Positions 25,801 to 36,732 of a stretch of DNA of 64,000 nt are shown one piece after another. Made by a program: the position numbers and the translations under genes. Position 1 is the first letter of the stretch; each line of letters begins with the position of its first letter. Below the pieces are notes generated by a model that had not been told where the DNA came from, did not search any database, and saw nothing but the letters and a program-made list of their open reading frames with translations. Origin of the DNA: Blepharisma stoltei (lineage: Eukaryota; Ciliophora; Heterotrichea; Heterotrichida; Blepharismidae); NCBI GenBank assembly GCA_914767885.1, contig CAJZBQ010000037.1, forward strand, positions 124,001-188,000. Reading direction: 5' to 3'.

Positions 25801-28800
25801 ACTTGTATTGATTCTACTATGACTTATAATGCAGTCACAGGAGTGTGCACATGTCCAGCGAAAACTTATTTCAGTGAAGGAGTTTGTAAGAGCTGTGCGG
25901 ATCCTTGCTCGAATTGTAGCAGCCTGACGTTCTGTTTAAGCTGTGTGGATGCTACAATGACTTTGACTGCAACTACTGGAGTTTGCAGGTGTAAGGATGG
26001 AACTTATTTTGATTCAACAAGTCATAAGTGTTTGGCTTGCGATGCTACATGTGCTACCTGCTCTAGCTCATCAAGTTGCTCTACTTGCAAAGATCCTACA
26101 ATGTCTATTACTCCTTTTAATAGATAAGAAGACAAAATTTAAATTTTTCCAAAATCCTTTTTTAATAATAAATATTAATAATGCAGACTATTTCTATCTA
26201 ATAATATAATCTTTATTTCCAGGCCTGTCGAAACAAATATGGAGCAAGTCGAGAGGTCAAGCCAAAACTGTGGGACTCATAAAGTCCCCGGGGTATCGGG
26301 CTTCGCCATTTAACCCGGAAGAGAAGGCACAGGCCAAGATTATCCGTTGGGAGGAGGAAGTGAAGCCCAACGTACCGTACTTACAATTCTTCCCGTCGAG
26401 CTTGGTGAGTTTGGGTTTTTCCCTTCATGGGTTTTTTCTCCCACAAAGCTGAAACAAAGGAGAGCTCATTGTGGCTGATTCCTGTGGAGTAAGGGCTTGT
26501 CAAACGAAGCGAAGGCCTCCAGTAGCCGGGTAAAGGGACTGATGATGTCTGGCCATGAAAAATGCAAACCTAGCCAGATGCCATGAATCAAGGCAGAGAC
26601 TTGGCCTTGCAGTTAAACTTTAATTGATCCAATTCTTAATTCTTATCTAATAAATTAAATTTTTAATTATTTTCCACATAAAAAGAAATATAATATTTTA
26701 TTGATGTTTAAAGGGAAATTAGTGCTGGTGTTTGTACTTGTCCTGCTCGCCAATATTTCGACACTCAATCTCTGTCCTGCAAGAACTGCGATGCTACCTG
26801 TGGAAAATGCACAAGCTCTTCTTCATCATCTTGCACTGCTTGTAGAGATGCAGCTATGGCTTTGACCAACGGAGTTTGTACTTGTCCAAGCACCCAATAT
26901 TTCAATTTGGTTACAAACGCCTGTAAGACCTGCACTGGACCTTGCAAGAGCTGTACTTCTGATACTTTCTGCACATCTTGTCTTGATACAGCTACTCTCA
27001 ATTCTCAAACTGGAGTCTGCTCATGTGCTGACAAACAATACTTTAACTCTACCCATTCCAAATGCACAACTTGCAATGGTCTCTGCAACACCTGTTCCTC
27101 ATACTCAACCTGCATAACTTGTGTTGATAAGACAAACCCAGTCTCCAATGGTGTATGCACATGTGCAAACGGATACTATGCTTTAGACAAGCAATGTGTT
27201 ATGTGTCCTTCCCCATGTTCAACTTGTTCCAGCGCCACAGTATGTACTGGTTGTAAGAAACACGCAACTCTAAATAACTCAAGCAAGAAATGCACTTGTG
27301 ACAGAGGCTATGGCCTTAATAGCACTGATACTTCTGGATATTGTGTTGCTACTTGTAATAAGCTTTGCACTGTTTGTGACATTGATAATGCCAATCTTTG
27401 CTCTAGTTGTGTGACAAATGCTGAGCTTACAGGAACAGCTTGTGCTTGTACTGCTAATTCTGCATATAGTAGTGCAGCTGGAGGGTGCGCTTGCAATGCA
27501 GGGTATACTTTGTCAAATAGTAAGTGTGTGGTATGCAAGAGGTATCTTGCACCAAGTGACTTATTGTCTGCTGAATTTAGCTCGTCGTGGACGTCAATTT
27601 CTATCAATTTCAATACAAAGGTGGACACCTCAGTTGACCCGTCCTGCTCGAAAACTTTCACCGCAGCAACAGTAGCCTTGTTTGGAACTGGTGCAGTTTG
27701 CTCATGGACTGATAAAAAGACACTCAAAATAGCGTTAGGCACTGGCTTTTCACTGCGGTATAGTACTCTTTATTTGGATGGAACTTATATTCTGAAAGAT
27801 TCTTCTGATCCTTGCACTACTAACTATCAGCCTCTTTCGCTGATTCCCACATCTACATCTAGTCCTGTTCCAACAGCGATTATAACTGGCCAATCCAGCT
27901 TTACTTTAGGCTGCGGATCTGATCCTCTTACTTTCTCTGGTGACAAATCTACAGGATCTCTAGGAAATAATTTATCTTACCTCTGGGCTGTTACTTCAAT
28001 ATCTCCAGCTAACTCCAAAGTATCGGACGCCATCAATAATAAAGCAGATTCTTCAATTTCTATAGACCGTTCCTACTTTGATTCAACTACCACGACAACA
28101 GTGACCGTTAGCTTAACAGTGACCAATTTCATGACCATTTCAAGCACTGCTTCCTTTACAACCACAGTCACTGGTGGAAATGCATTGACAGTGATATTTG
28201 ACCAAGGCAATACAGTTTCTATGAAATCTTCAACGTCTAAAACACTTAAAGCAAAAGTCACTTCTCTCTGCGGAACAACTACTGGAACTATCACTTGGGC
28301 ATGGAGCTATGACAGTGGACCGACAATAGACTCTGCCTCAATTCTTGCTAACGCAAATGCAGATAAGCTAACTATTAATGCGAATGCTTTGGCAGCAAGC
28401 TCTACTCCATATGTATTTAAAGCAACTGCTTCACAAGTCAGCAATGGGTCGACAATTACAGGAAGTGCCACTATTTCAGTTACAGTCACTGCTTCAGCAT
28501 TAAGTGTTGGGCTATCTAAAACAAGTGGAGATGTTTCTCCTGACAGAGACTATACTATTAACGCCCAAAATTCAAAAGACCCTGACAGTCCTAGCTCAAC
28601 TTACGAAGATTTTACTTATAAGTGGACTTGTTTGAATAGCTTAGATAACAGTGCATGTGTAGGAGCTGACGGCAAGACTCCTTTGAGTAGCGATACTGAT
28701 TCCACTTTGACTATTCCTTCATCACAAATGGTTAAAGGAGCTCAATGGGAGATTACTTGCACTATATCTAAAGACACAAGAACCGCTGCTGCTACAATAT

Positions 28801-31800
28801 CTCTAACTCCTCGTCTTAATATGATTTTAAAAACCCATTTATATAATTGAATAATTAATCTCACATCAAATATTACTTGGGAAATATTTTTCTAACAAGG
28901 GATACTGATTTTCTAAAAATAGATTCTTTGAATAGTTTGCTCGCTAATCTTGATCTTATTTTAATTATACTTTTCGAAAAGCAATTGAGATTTCTGAAGA
29001 CTTATCCCAATCCCTTAGACTTCCCAGTCTGCTTGTCAGTTCGCGTTTCAAGGCTGCTCCTGCCGTATGAAGCCTACGCCCTCTATCCTGTAGCCGGATT
29101 TTCGAGTCGCAATTCTGATGCGCCGGCAAAGGTTACCATCAAGAAAAATTAAAAAATGATTTTCTGAAAGACTAAAAATTGAAATCCGAAAGCGAGGGCG
29201 TAACTCCTGGTTTCATGCTGGAAAGCAGTCCTGATCGGCCAAGAAAATAGCTACTGGATTTGTCGGGAGATCCCTTTCCAGCTCTTGGCTCCATTTCCTC
29301 TAGGCAGAGCCTTGATTTGGAGTAAAGCAAGCAGGCAATTAGTCCTATATTATGCTTTATCAATTAAAATGTATCCAGATACAAATTCCAGAACGCCATA
29401 TCCCTCTTCATAGGAGTTACAAGGCTTGGCTACTCACCCCACCATTTTAATGTATGCTTGCTCGCTAGCTAAAGGTAGGAGTAAATATTCTGAGCAAGAC
29501 ATCTGATGTCTCAATTGAAATTGAATACAAGGTCCAAAAATATAACCCGAACTCCAATATTGTGATAACTGCTCAAGTCACAGCTGCTACTTCAGCTACC
29601 TTGAAATGGGCTGAAAGTTCAGGGTCAATCAGCATTTCTCCTGGTTATTTGTCTACAATGTCTGTGCTTCCTAGTCAGTTAACTGCGGGCTCGACATATA
29701 CATTTACCCTCACAATTACATTGAATGATGTCAGCATTAATGCTGAATATCCAATCACCCTTAATCTTGGGGCAGCTTGTACAGGAGAAGTTAAACTAAA
29801 TCCAGAAACCGGCACAGCGATCACTACATCATTTAAGCTAAGCATTGAGGGCTGCTATGATAAAGATGAAGAAGACTACCCATTATCATACACTTATTTA
29901 GACTACTCCAACAATAAAGCATACACTCTTGGCTACACCACAGAGATAAATTCGCTCTCCACATACCTTTTCCCTCAGAAGAATACAATCACCATTCGTG
30001 TTTGTGATCACTTGAAGACTTGCAATGACTATAAGAAAGATGTCACAATTGGAAACTTTAATAGCAGGCGTTTAGAAACAAGCTCTTTAATGGATGCTTA
30101 TAAAGAAAGCACGGTTGACGTTGATAATGTGCCTTCTACAATCTCGCTATTTTGCAGCTCTGCAACTATTGATAGTGAGCTATTCTCCCTTATGTGGACT
30201 GACTTGCAGAATTATATTTCCAGCAATGAGGTGACTAATGATGTATTGGAAAATGCATTAGGTGCAACTTACTCAATGACAGGTCAGACAGAACAGATGA
30301 GTGTAGACATGTTCCAGACATTTGCTTTATGGCTTTCTAAAATTATTGTGGACAACCCTGATCTTGTGCCAAGCCAAGATAACATGAATACTATTGTGGC
30401 TCTTGCTGATAATTATTTGGCGTATGGAAACATGACTGAGTTTTCTACTCTGTCTCTTGAAGGATATATTATGAATATTGATGCATTCCTGGCATATTGG
30501 GAAATAGCAGCTACTAAGGATGATTTGGTAACTCAAGGAGCTATGGACGGATCTCAAAACCTAAGAAATTTATTTTTCCAGAAATTTTCCTCGGCACCTG
30601 AATTTTTTTCTCATCAGACATTTTGTCGACAAATCCTTTTTTTGATCAATGTTGATTAGAAAAAAATTACTCAGAGAATGGCTGCAAAAGTAAATGTCAC
30701 TTAGAAAAGGCATTTAGCCCTCAAAACACTGATATGACTAAAATTTATAAGTACAGAGACTTCCCAACCTCGATGGCCAATCGCACAGTTCCGTTCTCCA
30801 ACAACCGCACTATTTCTATGCCTGCAAAATTCAGCTACTCTGACAATGACGTCATGAATATTAAACTGCACTATTTCAACACCTCAAACGACTATTCTGA
30901 CCTTGTTATGCTGAGCTTTGCACACTCAGGAACTTATGAGAACTTAAAACTCGAAACCACAAACGAGACCTATATGCCATTCTCTACAACTGATTATCCA
31001 GTTATCTTGGAAATGCCGATATCTCAGAATATCACTGAAGGGTATGACTGGACTTGCTTGTTCTATAATGAGACTAGTAAGGCATGGCTTCATGATGGCT
31101 GCACTGTAACTGAAATCAAAAACGATAGCGTTGTATTTGAAGTCTATCACTTCTCTATGTTCAAGCTTGGACAAGCCGAACCCCAAGCTCCACCAAATCC
31201 ATATCCTCAACCTTCTGGGCCTTCTTGTGGCGATAACTACGCTCCACTTTATATTTTGGTCGTCGTCCTCTTCATTTCTATGATTTTGGCTCCAATTATG
31301 ATTATATATGATAGGCTTGAAAAGGTAGGAAAGACCGTTGAAGCAACTCCTCACCCTACTCATGTTCCAAGACCTACTGAGCGAGCCTTGATGTCGCCTT
31401 CTACTGATAGCGTTGAAACTGCACCAAGAAGCGCAAGACACTTCTTCCAGGGTACTCAGCCTAGAGAGTCAATCGAGCTTGCTGACGGCGAAGAAATTGT
31501 TGAAGAGTCAGAACAAAGGAGTTCAGATGACGACAGTAACGACATTGTTGACTCAGTAAGCATTGATTTGACTGAAAACTCATATGCTCAGCCAATCGCA
31601 ACTGAAACTGAAGTAGAGAAGCCTGAAGATGAGTCTAAGACTGAGCTTGCTGAGCTCATTGAAGGACATTTGATATTTGGTTTGGTTTACTTCAGAAGCA
31701 ACTTCTCAAGATGGGCTAGACTATTCACACTGGCAACAATCATTATATTTGAACTTTTACTTGAAGGATTGTTGCTATTTGGATTTGAAAATACTGACTC

Positions 31801-32173
31801 AGGATCCTCAGCATCCACTGAAACCCTGTTCAATGACTATGAAGCTAAGTACTTCGGGTATACTATTTTGGCTCTTGCCATTGCAATTCCTATAGAAATT
31901 TTCATGGTAATTGCGTTGAGCATTGATAGAACTAAAGCTCCAGCTTGGACAGCTGCTGCAGTTGCGCTAGGTATTACTATCATTATTGGCTCTATAATTG
32001 GAATTGTTATGCTTAGCTTCTCGTTCTGCTTCGAGTGGAGTGGATACTGGGCTATTTGTTTCCTCTATGGAATCTTGATACAGATATTCATATTTGAGAC
32101 CTTCTACATGATTGTGAGATACTTTATTCTCCAAATGGTTGCACAGGTGGAAGAAACCAAGACTAAGGCTTAA
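4887..32173 (+). CDS. Giant Cys-rich repeat / REJ / GPS-like membrane protein (~7,400 aa after IES removal)
   Basis: One gene reconstructed by excising insertions. Start: ATG at 4887; removing the first IES gives MSKRFLLCFIVAFMQLHAAE, a clear signal peptide. Next come ~11 Cys-rich repeats of ~53 residues (KKTSCC...), then Cys-rich furin/IGFBP-like modules organised as a ~307-residue super-repeat present twelve times (landmark like LIVDPQNPTNC). From ~27.5 kb Cys content drops into Ser/Thr-rich beta-type sequence resembling REJ/PKD domains, followed by a GPS-like motif (W-T-C-L-F...GC...HFSMF, ~31.05-31.17 kb), a Pro-rich hinge and five hydrophobic segments (31,240-32,140). UGA at 10,613 encodes Trp (ELE-W-DLID; paralogous repeat has LEWSLID). 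A 15-nt intron sits at 30,690-30,704. One base seems missing in a T-run near 30,620-30,650. Likely a surface receptor or adhesion protein distantly like polycystin-1/adhesion receptors; ligand unknown. Confidence 0.85.
4892..5190. mobile_element. IES 1 of the giant gene (299 bp MITE), splits codons 2-3
   Basis: TA at 4892-4893 and TA at 5191-5192, with C-rich left end TAACTCCCCTCTC and right end GAGAGGGGGAG-TA. Excision joins ATG-TC to TA-AGCGATTT and creates the signal peptide. Without excision the start codon is separated from the gene. Confidence 0.85.
6978..7325. mobile_element. IES 2 of the giant gene (348 bp MITE)
   Basis: TA 6978-6979 and 7326-7327. Terminus TCCGTGAGCGAACAAA on the left; hairpin-like CTCTGTGAGCGAACAAAA...TGTTCACTCAGGGAGG on the right. 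Joining gives N-L-L-N-F-S-S-T-L-K-I-K-K-T, matching the neighbouring repeats. Confidence 0.85.
7815..8122. mobile_element. IES 3 of the giant gene (308 bp MITE, inverted orientation)
   Basis: TA 7815-7816 and 8123-8124. The hairpin terminus (GCGAGCGAACAAAA...TTGTTCGCTAACACGGAGG) is on the left here. Joining reads T-L-V-N-P-S-S-C-C, as in other repeats (TLIDPASCC). Confidence 0.8.
9207..9586 (-). mobile_element. Short retroelement in the giant gene with 13-bp target duplication
   Basis: Perfect direct repeats TTATTATGACTCA at 9207-9219 and 9574-9586 flank 354 bp without coding capacity. On the minus strand it starts TGAAATGGCTACAC, sharing the ATGG start of the other short retroelements here. 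Collapsing to one repeat restores GTYYDSVNSVC. The duplicated target contains TA twice, so TA-to-TA excision would also be precise. Confidence 0.8.
11517..11836. mobile_element. IES of the giant gene (320 bp MITE)
   Basis: TA 11,517-11,518 and 11,837-11,838. Left terminus CTCCACGAGCGAATACAAAA with its inverted copy GGTTCGCCACTGAGG close by. Joining reads D-P-L-D-N-T-A-C-R-C-K, matching the repeat. Confidence 0.8.
13521..13773. mobile_element. IES of the giant gene (253 bp, decayed MITE)
   Basis: TA 13,521-13,522 and 13,774-13,775. Left part CTGTGAGTGAGCAAAAAAC and interior resemble the common MITE but are shorter and decayed. Joining gives D-N-Q-N-S-K-D-C-V-C-A, as in paralogous repeats. Confidence 0.8.
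16117..16280. mobile_element. Short IES of the giant gene (164 bp)
   Basis: TA 16,117-16,118 and 16,281-16,282. Left end TAACTCCTTC, right end GAGGGGTAG-TA. Joining gives C-D-V-N-A-K-V-C-S-T-C. The interior does not clearly match the common MITE. Confidence 0.75.
18344..18706. mobile_element. MITE-like insertion with 9-bp target duplication (not TA-bounded)
   Basis: Direct repeats TGGACCCTG at 18,344-18,352 and 18,698-18,706 flank 345 bp. Near each end is ACGACACCTA / TAGGTGTCGT, an imperfect terminal inverted repeat. Restoring one 9-mer recreates E-V-D-P-A-N-T-K-A-C. Every TA-to-TA join tried either shifts the frame, hits a stop or deletes seven residues. A 9-bp duplication fits Mutator-like elements (established for that superfamily). 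Confidence 0.75.
21162..21703. mobile_element. IES of the giant gene (542 bp): MITE with a nested ~230 bp insertion
   Basis: TA 21,162-21,163 and 21,704-21,705. Termini TCCGTGAGCGAAAACAAACC and GTGAGTGAACAAAAA...TTCATTCAAGGAGG. The internal landmark GATATATAAGTGATAATTAG is split: GATATATAG at ~21,244 and CTATATAAGTGATAATTAG at ~21,466, with ~220-230 bp between. Joining the outer TAs reads D-Q-V-L-S-N-N-V-C-T-C. Confidence 0.8.
23586..24037 (-). mobile_element. Short GC-rich retroelement with >=14-bp target duplication
   Basis: TGTTCAGGAACTAA occurs at 23,586-23,599 and 24,024-24,037, flanking ~420 bp of much higher GC than the gene around it. On the minus strand the element begins ATAAATAAAATGGCATTAGG. 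Its right target copy is immediately followed by a MITE (24,035-24,425), so the two are stacked at one site. Removing both restores C-S-G-T-K-Q-F-N-G-S. Confidence 0.8.
24035..24425. mobile_element. Full-length common MITE (391 bp) in the giant gene
   Basis: TA 24,035-24,036 and 24,426-24,427. A C12-14 left end is followed by CTCCGTGAGCGAACAAAA, a second direct copy ~65 bp in (CTCCGTGAGTGAACAAAA), and at the right end a perfect hairpin of the same terminus. Nearly identical to the copy at 34,980, so recently active. Architecture and TA target fit the pogo-derived MITEs described from Blepharisma. Confidence 0.85.
26121..26719. mobile_element. Long IES (599 bp) with an embedded GC-rich repeat
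   Basis: TA 26,121-26,122 and 26,720-26,721. AT-rich flanks surround a ~400 bp block of high GC (~26,220-26,620) that resembles the short retroelements in composition. Joining reads T-P-F-N-S-A-G-V-C-T-C-P, as in the neighbouring module (TMTYNAVTGVCTC). Confidence 0.8.
28804..29481. mobile_element. Long IES (678 bp) between REJ-like segments
   Basis: TA 28,804-28,805 and 29,482-29,483; ends TAACTCCT and AGGAG-TA. It contains a higher-GC block. On the minus strand from ~29,450 this block starts ACATTAAAATGGTGGGG, the AAAATGG start of the retroelement family. Joining gives T-I-S-L-N-I-L-S-K-T-S-D-V. Confidence 0.8.
30690..30704 (+). other. 15-nt spliceosomal intron in the giant gene
   Basis: GTAAATGTCACTTAG, GT...AG, 15 nt, the typical heterotrich intron length. 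It contains an in-frame stop; removal joins E-N-G-C-K to K-K-A-F-S-P-Q. Confidence 0.8.
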
Positions 32174-32849
32174 ATAACCTTTTCTATTAAACTCTTGTTT
32201 TTAATAAAAAATAATTATAAATTCTTTTATTTTAAATCTAATAAAAATAACTGAATATAAATATCATATGTAAGTAAATTTACAAGAGATTATTTGTTTG
32301 TCTAAAGTGATTTGATAAAATCTCAAAGCTTATTAATATTTTATAACTAAAATTTGTATTTAAAGAGATATAACTTTTACTATTCAGCAATGCTAGTCAG
32401 GATTTATTCCCTCTAAAATATTTAAAATGAAGAAAAAAGTCATGAAATATAAAAATATTAAAATTTTTGTTTTCTAATATCCTAAAATCTAAAGCAATCT
32501 TATTTACTTTATTTTAATGGATTCTTTAATTTTAAAGATATTTAAACTTATTGAAAAGTATAGCGAGCTCATTTATAAAACTATGCTTATTATTTATTAT
32601 TATAAAAAATTGATTTATTTACCTTCAATCATATGGTGAATGTTTTTAAATGCATCAAATCTTCACTATATATTGTAGAAAGAATTATTTTTTATTTTTA
32701 TTTCTAAAGACGAGTGCTAAAGTCAACGTTTTATATGCCTTGCTGAAGCATAAATGGCCTATAGCATTTGCATTCTTGGATGCTAAATTTATTCTTTTCT
32801 ATTTTCTGGATAGCTTTGCCTAGCAAACTTTTACCAAGCTCAAGAAATT
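32174..32849. other. AT-rich intergenic region
   Basis: Convergent 3' flanks of the giant gene and the TPR gene. No ORF, repeat or RNA signal recognised. Confidence 0.6.
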
Positions 32850-33640
32850 TTATTGCTCTTTTGAAATGTTGGAAATTTGAGCTTTAACTGTTTCATTAAT
32901 CCCTCTATTATTTTCATTCGCAACCGAATTTTTGAATTCCTGGTATTCCTCTGTAGAAATAAAACTGCTATCCGGCAATTCAAAAAACTTTTTAATCAAT
33001 TCAATCTTGATTTAATGTGTCAATAGTGCATTTATATCTTTCCTCAAAGGAGATTTCTTGTGAGTCAATACTTATTTCGCCTGCTTGGTTATCTTTTATC
33101 AAATCATATGCCACACGAAGATCCTCCAGTGCTTGCACTTCAAATCCTATACCATTGAGAAGGTTAGCCCTATAACAAAGATGCAGAGGGTTAGTAGCAC
33201 TACTTCATACTACTTCATTATAGCAATCTATTGCTTTATAGTACTTTTCTAATCTGGAAAGAGCACGCCCTTTATTATTCCAAATAAAACCATGTCTCTC
33301 AAAAAGTGTAATTGCCTCGTCATAGCACACTATTGCATCTGAAATTTTCCCCATCTCGCAAAGAGCATTAGCTTTATTAAAGTAAGCTAAAATCTTGCCA
33401 GTTTTGGATATTGCTGTATTTTTATTAGTTTCTATTACTTTAGTTTTTCTCTGTGACCTTAACGGCTCTTTAGGTTTTTCATCAATTAATTTGTCGTAGC
33501 ATTCAATTGCTCCCCAACTCATAAAGTGCGCATCCTTTATTATAGTAAATTTCATCGTCTGTAGGGTCAAGTAGCTTTCTCAAAGCATTCTTGATCCATG
33601 CAGTCAGAGAAACTCGTGCAAGCTAAATAAGACCTACTGT
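32850..33640 (-). pseudogene. TPR-repeat protein, frame broken in several places (pseudogene or assembly errors)
   Basis: Clear TPR signatures occur in pieces: EIYYNKGCALYELG; then AIECYDKLID and ILAYFNKANALCEMGKIS; then DAIVCYDEAI, WNNKGRALSRLEKYYKAIDC. Reading UGA at ~33,205 as Trp extends the protein ~75 residues beyond the apparent stop. A last segment (IKKFFELPDSSFISTEEYQE) ends at a UAA at 32,850. At least two single-base frame changes are needed (G-run near 33,505; near 33,015) and the N terminus is not defined. No insertion explains the breaks. Probable role: scaffold or adaptor. Confidence 0.55.
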
Positions 33641-34740
33641 AATTTTATCACTTTGTGAATGTTTGATAATTCCCCTTAATTTTGCTCAAGGGAAATAAAT
33701 CTAGTGCATAATTCTCTTAAATGGCTAATTATATGATCTCTGAAATTTGCTGTCTAAATAGCAATTTATTTAAAAGTATTCTGTTTAATAATAGCTAAAT
33801 TGATAAATAAATATTTATTTGGCCTTATATTTCGGATAGTAAATATTTAATTTACTACTTGGAGATTATATGCTGAATTTTTATCCTAAGCATACTAGAT
33901 ATACAAAAAATTTTTTACTCTTATCCTATTTATATATAACAATATAGTACTTATTTATTATAATTAGGCTTATCTCTCTAAAGATATCTTAATAATTTTT
34001 TGAATAGTATATAAAGTGCAACCATTTTAATTAATAAGGACTCAAGATATGTAAGGGAAATTTCAAAATTTTGTTTATTTCAAGCTCAGTATAATTTCTA
34101 TAGTGCAGTACACTGTTTTCTGGTTATTACTCCAATTGCCAAAACCTTTTTGACATGCTAAGACCTACATTTTACAGACTTTCACGTGTCAAAAAAATAG
34201 CACGTGGAGTGCAGATCTGAAAATAATGCAATACACTATATTAAGGCAGTACCAAGTGATTGAAGAGAATTGATGAAGCCATTTTAATCACTTAGACAAG
34301 AACAGCCTTCTACGTCACCATTTTAATTGGTGACAATGCCTTATTTAATTGAATCAACTAAAAAATAAAACCTTTAAACTATGAAAACTTTAGATAATTT
34401 AAAAATTTTAATTCTCCGACAATTAAATTTGCTCAAAAAAAGCAATTTTAAAAAAAAAATTATTTAAGTTATTTCAAACATCAAATCTAAGCTTGACTCA
34501 CTTATTAGTGCATAATGATCTAATATAAGCTTATTATTTATCTCAATTTTTGACGAAACTTATATGATTGCTTACATGGTATTCCATTTTAGAAATATAC
34601 AATAAAGATATATATTAAATTAGCGCTCATAAAGAACTTTTTCCTTTATATCGAAACTTATATAAATTTCGCTAGCGCATAAAGAACCTAATTATAAGCA
34701 TCAGTAATATTTTGAACTATATGGCGAATCTAATAATATA
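33641..34740. other. Intergenic region, ~1.1 kb
   Basis: AT-rich. Contains two copies of CCATTTTAAT (34,020-34,330) and an imperfect inverted pair around CACGTGTC/GCACGTGG near 34,185-34,205. Nothing coding is seen. Presumably includes the promoter of the gene at 34,741. Confidence 0.4.
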
Positions 34741-36321
34741 ATGGCTATTCTTAAACTTTCCTTTGTCTTCCTGGCACTTTTATCCTTTGTCATTGCAGAT
34801 GGCTTCATGCCTTATGCCCGCTATATCATGACATCGAAATACCTAACAGATGATGGTAAGAAGATAAAAGATTCAATCGGGGAAGGCAAAAACTTATATG
34901 AGCTTAGTGGCAAACCGATACCTGCTCAATGTGAATATACTAAAGTAAAAGGTGATGGTTTTAGACTAATTGGGGATCTTACTCCCCCCCCCCCTCCGTG
35001 AGCGAACAAAACCATTAGAAAAATCGCCATTTTTTGACCAAAAACCCACCCTCCGTGAGTGAACAAAAATTTTTTTTAATATAGAAAAAATTTTAATGGA
35101 AAAAAATTTTGATATATAAGTGATAATTAGTATAATGAAATCTAGAGCTAATTCTGTTTAATTTTAAACAAATTGCGTTTTAAAACATAAATTTTGCAAA
35201 TTAAATTAATATTGCTTCCCAATTTTTGCAAATTAGGATTTTTTTAAATTTCGAAAAAAATATTTTTTATATAAAATTTATATATATAAATTTTTTAAAA
35301 AAAAAAAAAATTAACCCCCCTCCGTGAGCGAACAAATTTTTTTTGTTCGCTCACGGAGGGGGGGGGGGGAGTTAGAGACTTTGTGTCGTTTTTCACAACA
35401 GATATTACTATTTCGGTTTGGTATTATAATGATGATTATAATAAGGGCGGGCGGCCTTTTTCCTTTTTAGACTCCCTCACTCCCCTTTCAAATTAGGAAA
35501 AAAAATATTGGAAAATTTAAACTTTCACCTTGAAAATTTTATAGGTGAAATTAATAATTTCTATATCAATAGCTTTGACCCACTATAATCTTGAAATGCA
35601 AGTAGAATGCTGTTTAAAAAGTTGCCACTCTGATTGATTAATTTTATGAATGAATCCTTTCGAAAAATAAGTTAAAACTCAAAAAAAATTATTTAATTTA
35701 ATTTAGAAATTTATAAAAAATTTTATAATAACCCTAAAAATTGAAAAGTATTTTTGGTTCTAAATCAATAGGGGAGCTAGTAAGCTTAATGATGGTTACC
35801 AGATAATGGTAGAATACGATAAACTTAAAGCTTCTTATAAAGATTTTCATGAAGTGCACAATAAGAAGCATGATTTTTCTTTTCCGACTCCCTGTAAATT
35901 TTATTTAGATGGTTGGAACCTCTTCACATTTCATTGGAACGACAACTTGGGTGCAGTTACATGGTCAATTTATACACAAGATTTTTCAAAGAGAATAACA
36001 TCTGAAAATCCTTGGTACGAATTGCCTAATTATTTTAGCCTTGGGTATAATACTTTTGGATACTTTTATGAGATACAGATTACCAAGGGTGCGTTAGCCA
36101 GCTATGATAAGCTTCATCATGAATATTCAATAAAGCTGATTGATGGCAGAGGCAATGAAGCTGCTGGAGCTATTAATTCTGATATAGGACCTTGTAATTT
36201 AAAACATCCTGAAATGGGATGCTTGAGCGTAACATGCTGCCAGTTTCCAGAAAACTGTGACATATTTGAAGTCTATGGAAACTGCAAGGCATGCAGCGAT
36301 TTACTTCCAAGAAATCAATAA
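34741..36321 (+). CDS. Secreted protein of unknown function (~292 aa), interrupted by two IESs
   Basis: ATG at 34,741 is followed by a signal peptide (MAILKLSFVFLALLSFVIAD). After removing 34,980-35,372 and 35,468-35,777 the exon segments read ...IGDL-RDFVSFFTTDITISVWYY... and ...SKLNDGYQIMVEYDKL..., ending Cys-rich (MGCLSVTCCQFPENC, NCKACSDLL) at UAA 36,319. The summed exon length is one base short of a multiple of three; the slip probably lies in the T5 runs at ~35,457-35,468. No family recognised. Cys content and signal peptide suggest an extracellular or vacuolar protein. Confidence 0.65.
34980..35372. mobile_element. Full-length common MITE (393 bp), IES
   Basis: TA 34,980-34,981 and 35,373-35,374. 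Nearly identical to the element at 24,035: C-run, CTCCGTGAGCGAACAAAA twice as direct repeats at the left, hairpin at the right. Confidence 0.85.
35468..35777. mobile_element. IES (about 310 bp), decayed MITE of the AAATTGGAAC-type family
   Basis: TA 35,468-35,469 with 35,778-35,779 (or 35,781-35,782). Left end CTCCCCTTTCAAATTAGGAA resembles the CCCTTTAAATTGGAAC terminus; right end TGGTTCTAAATCAATAGGGG is its inverted, decayed partner. Confidence 0.6.
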
Positions 36322-36732
36322 GGTAACTTTTAGCTAATATTATAATAAACAAATTTTATAAGTATAGTGTGAAAACTTTTTGCGTGATATTAAGCTTAGC
36401 CTAATTTCATAGTTATGCACAAATTTTTATAGAAACTTAAAATAGACCTACGACTTGGAGTTTTGAATTTCCTGAACTTCCTTTTTGAGCCCCTTAACTA
36501 TTAACCTTAGTGTACAGTTAATTTGATTTTTCACTTTATATAGATTCTTAATGTGCTCATAAGCGAGTAAGGATTTCTGCTCTTTAAATATTTTTTTCAG
36601 AAACCATTAATATAGCTTTTAAATTTAAAGCTTATCTTTTTTATCATATCTCATAATATTAAATTCTATTAGCTTAAGCAGCATTATATATTTCATTAAA
36701 ATCAAAAAACTTTACTTCTTAAATTCTTAAAA
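36322..36732. other. AT-rich intergenic region
   Basis: Convergent 3' ends; no additional feature seen. Confidence 0.6.

Noticed and set aside
30625-30660. A 35-nt GT...AG intron explaining the frame change near 30.63 kb
   Set aside because: It creates a stop at the junction and is far longer than the 15-16 nt introns seen elsewhere; a one-base homopolymer slip is simpler.
5225-32173. CRISPR-like or minisatellite interpretation of the regular repeats
   Set aside because: The periodicity is in a translated Cys-rich protein with conserved reading frame, in a eukaryotic nuclear context.
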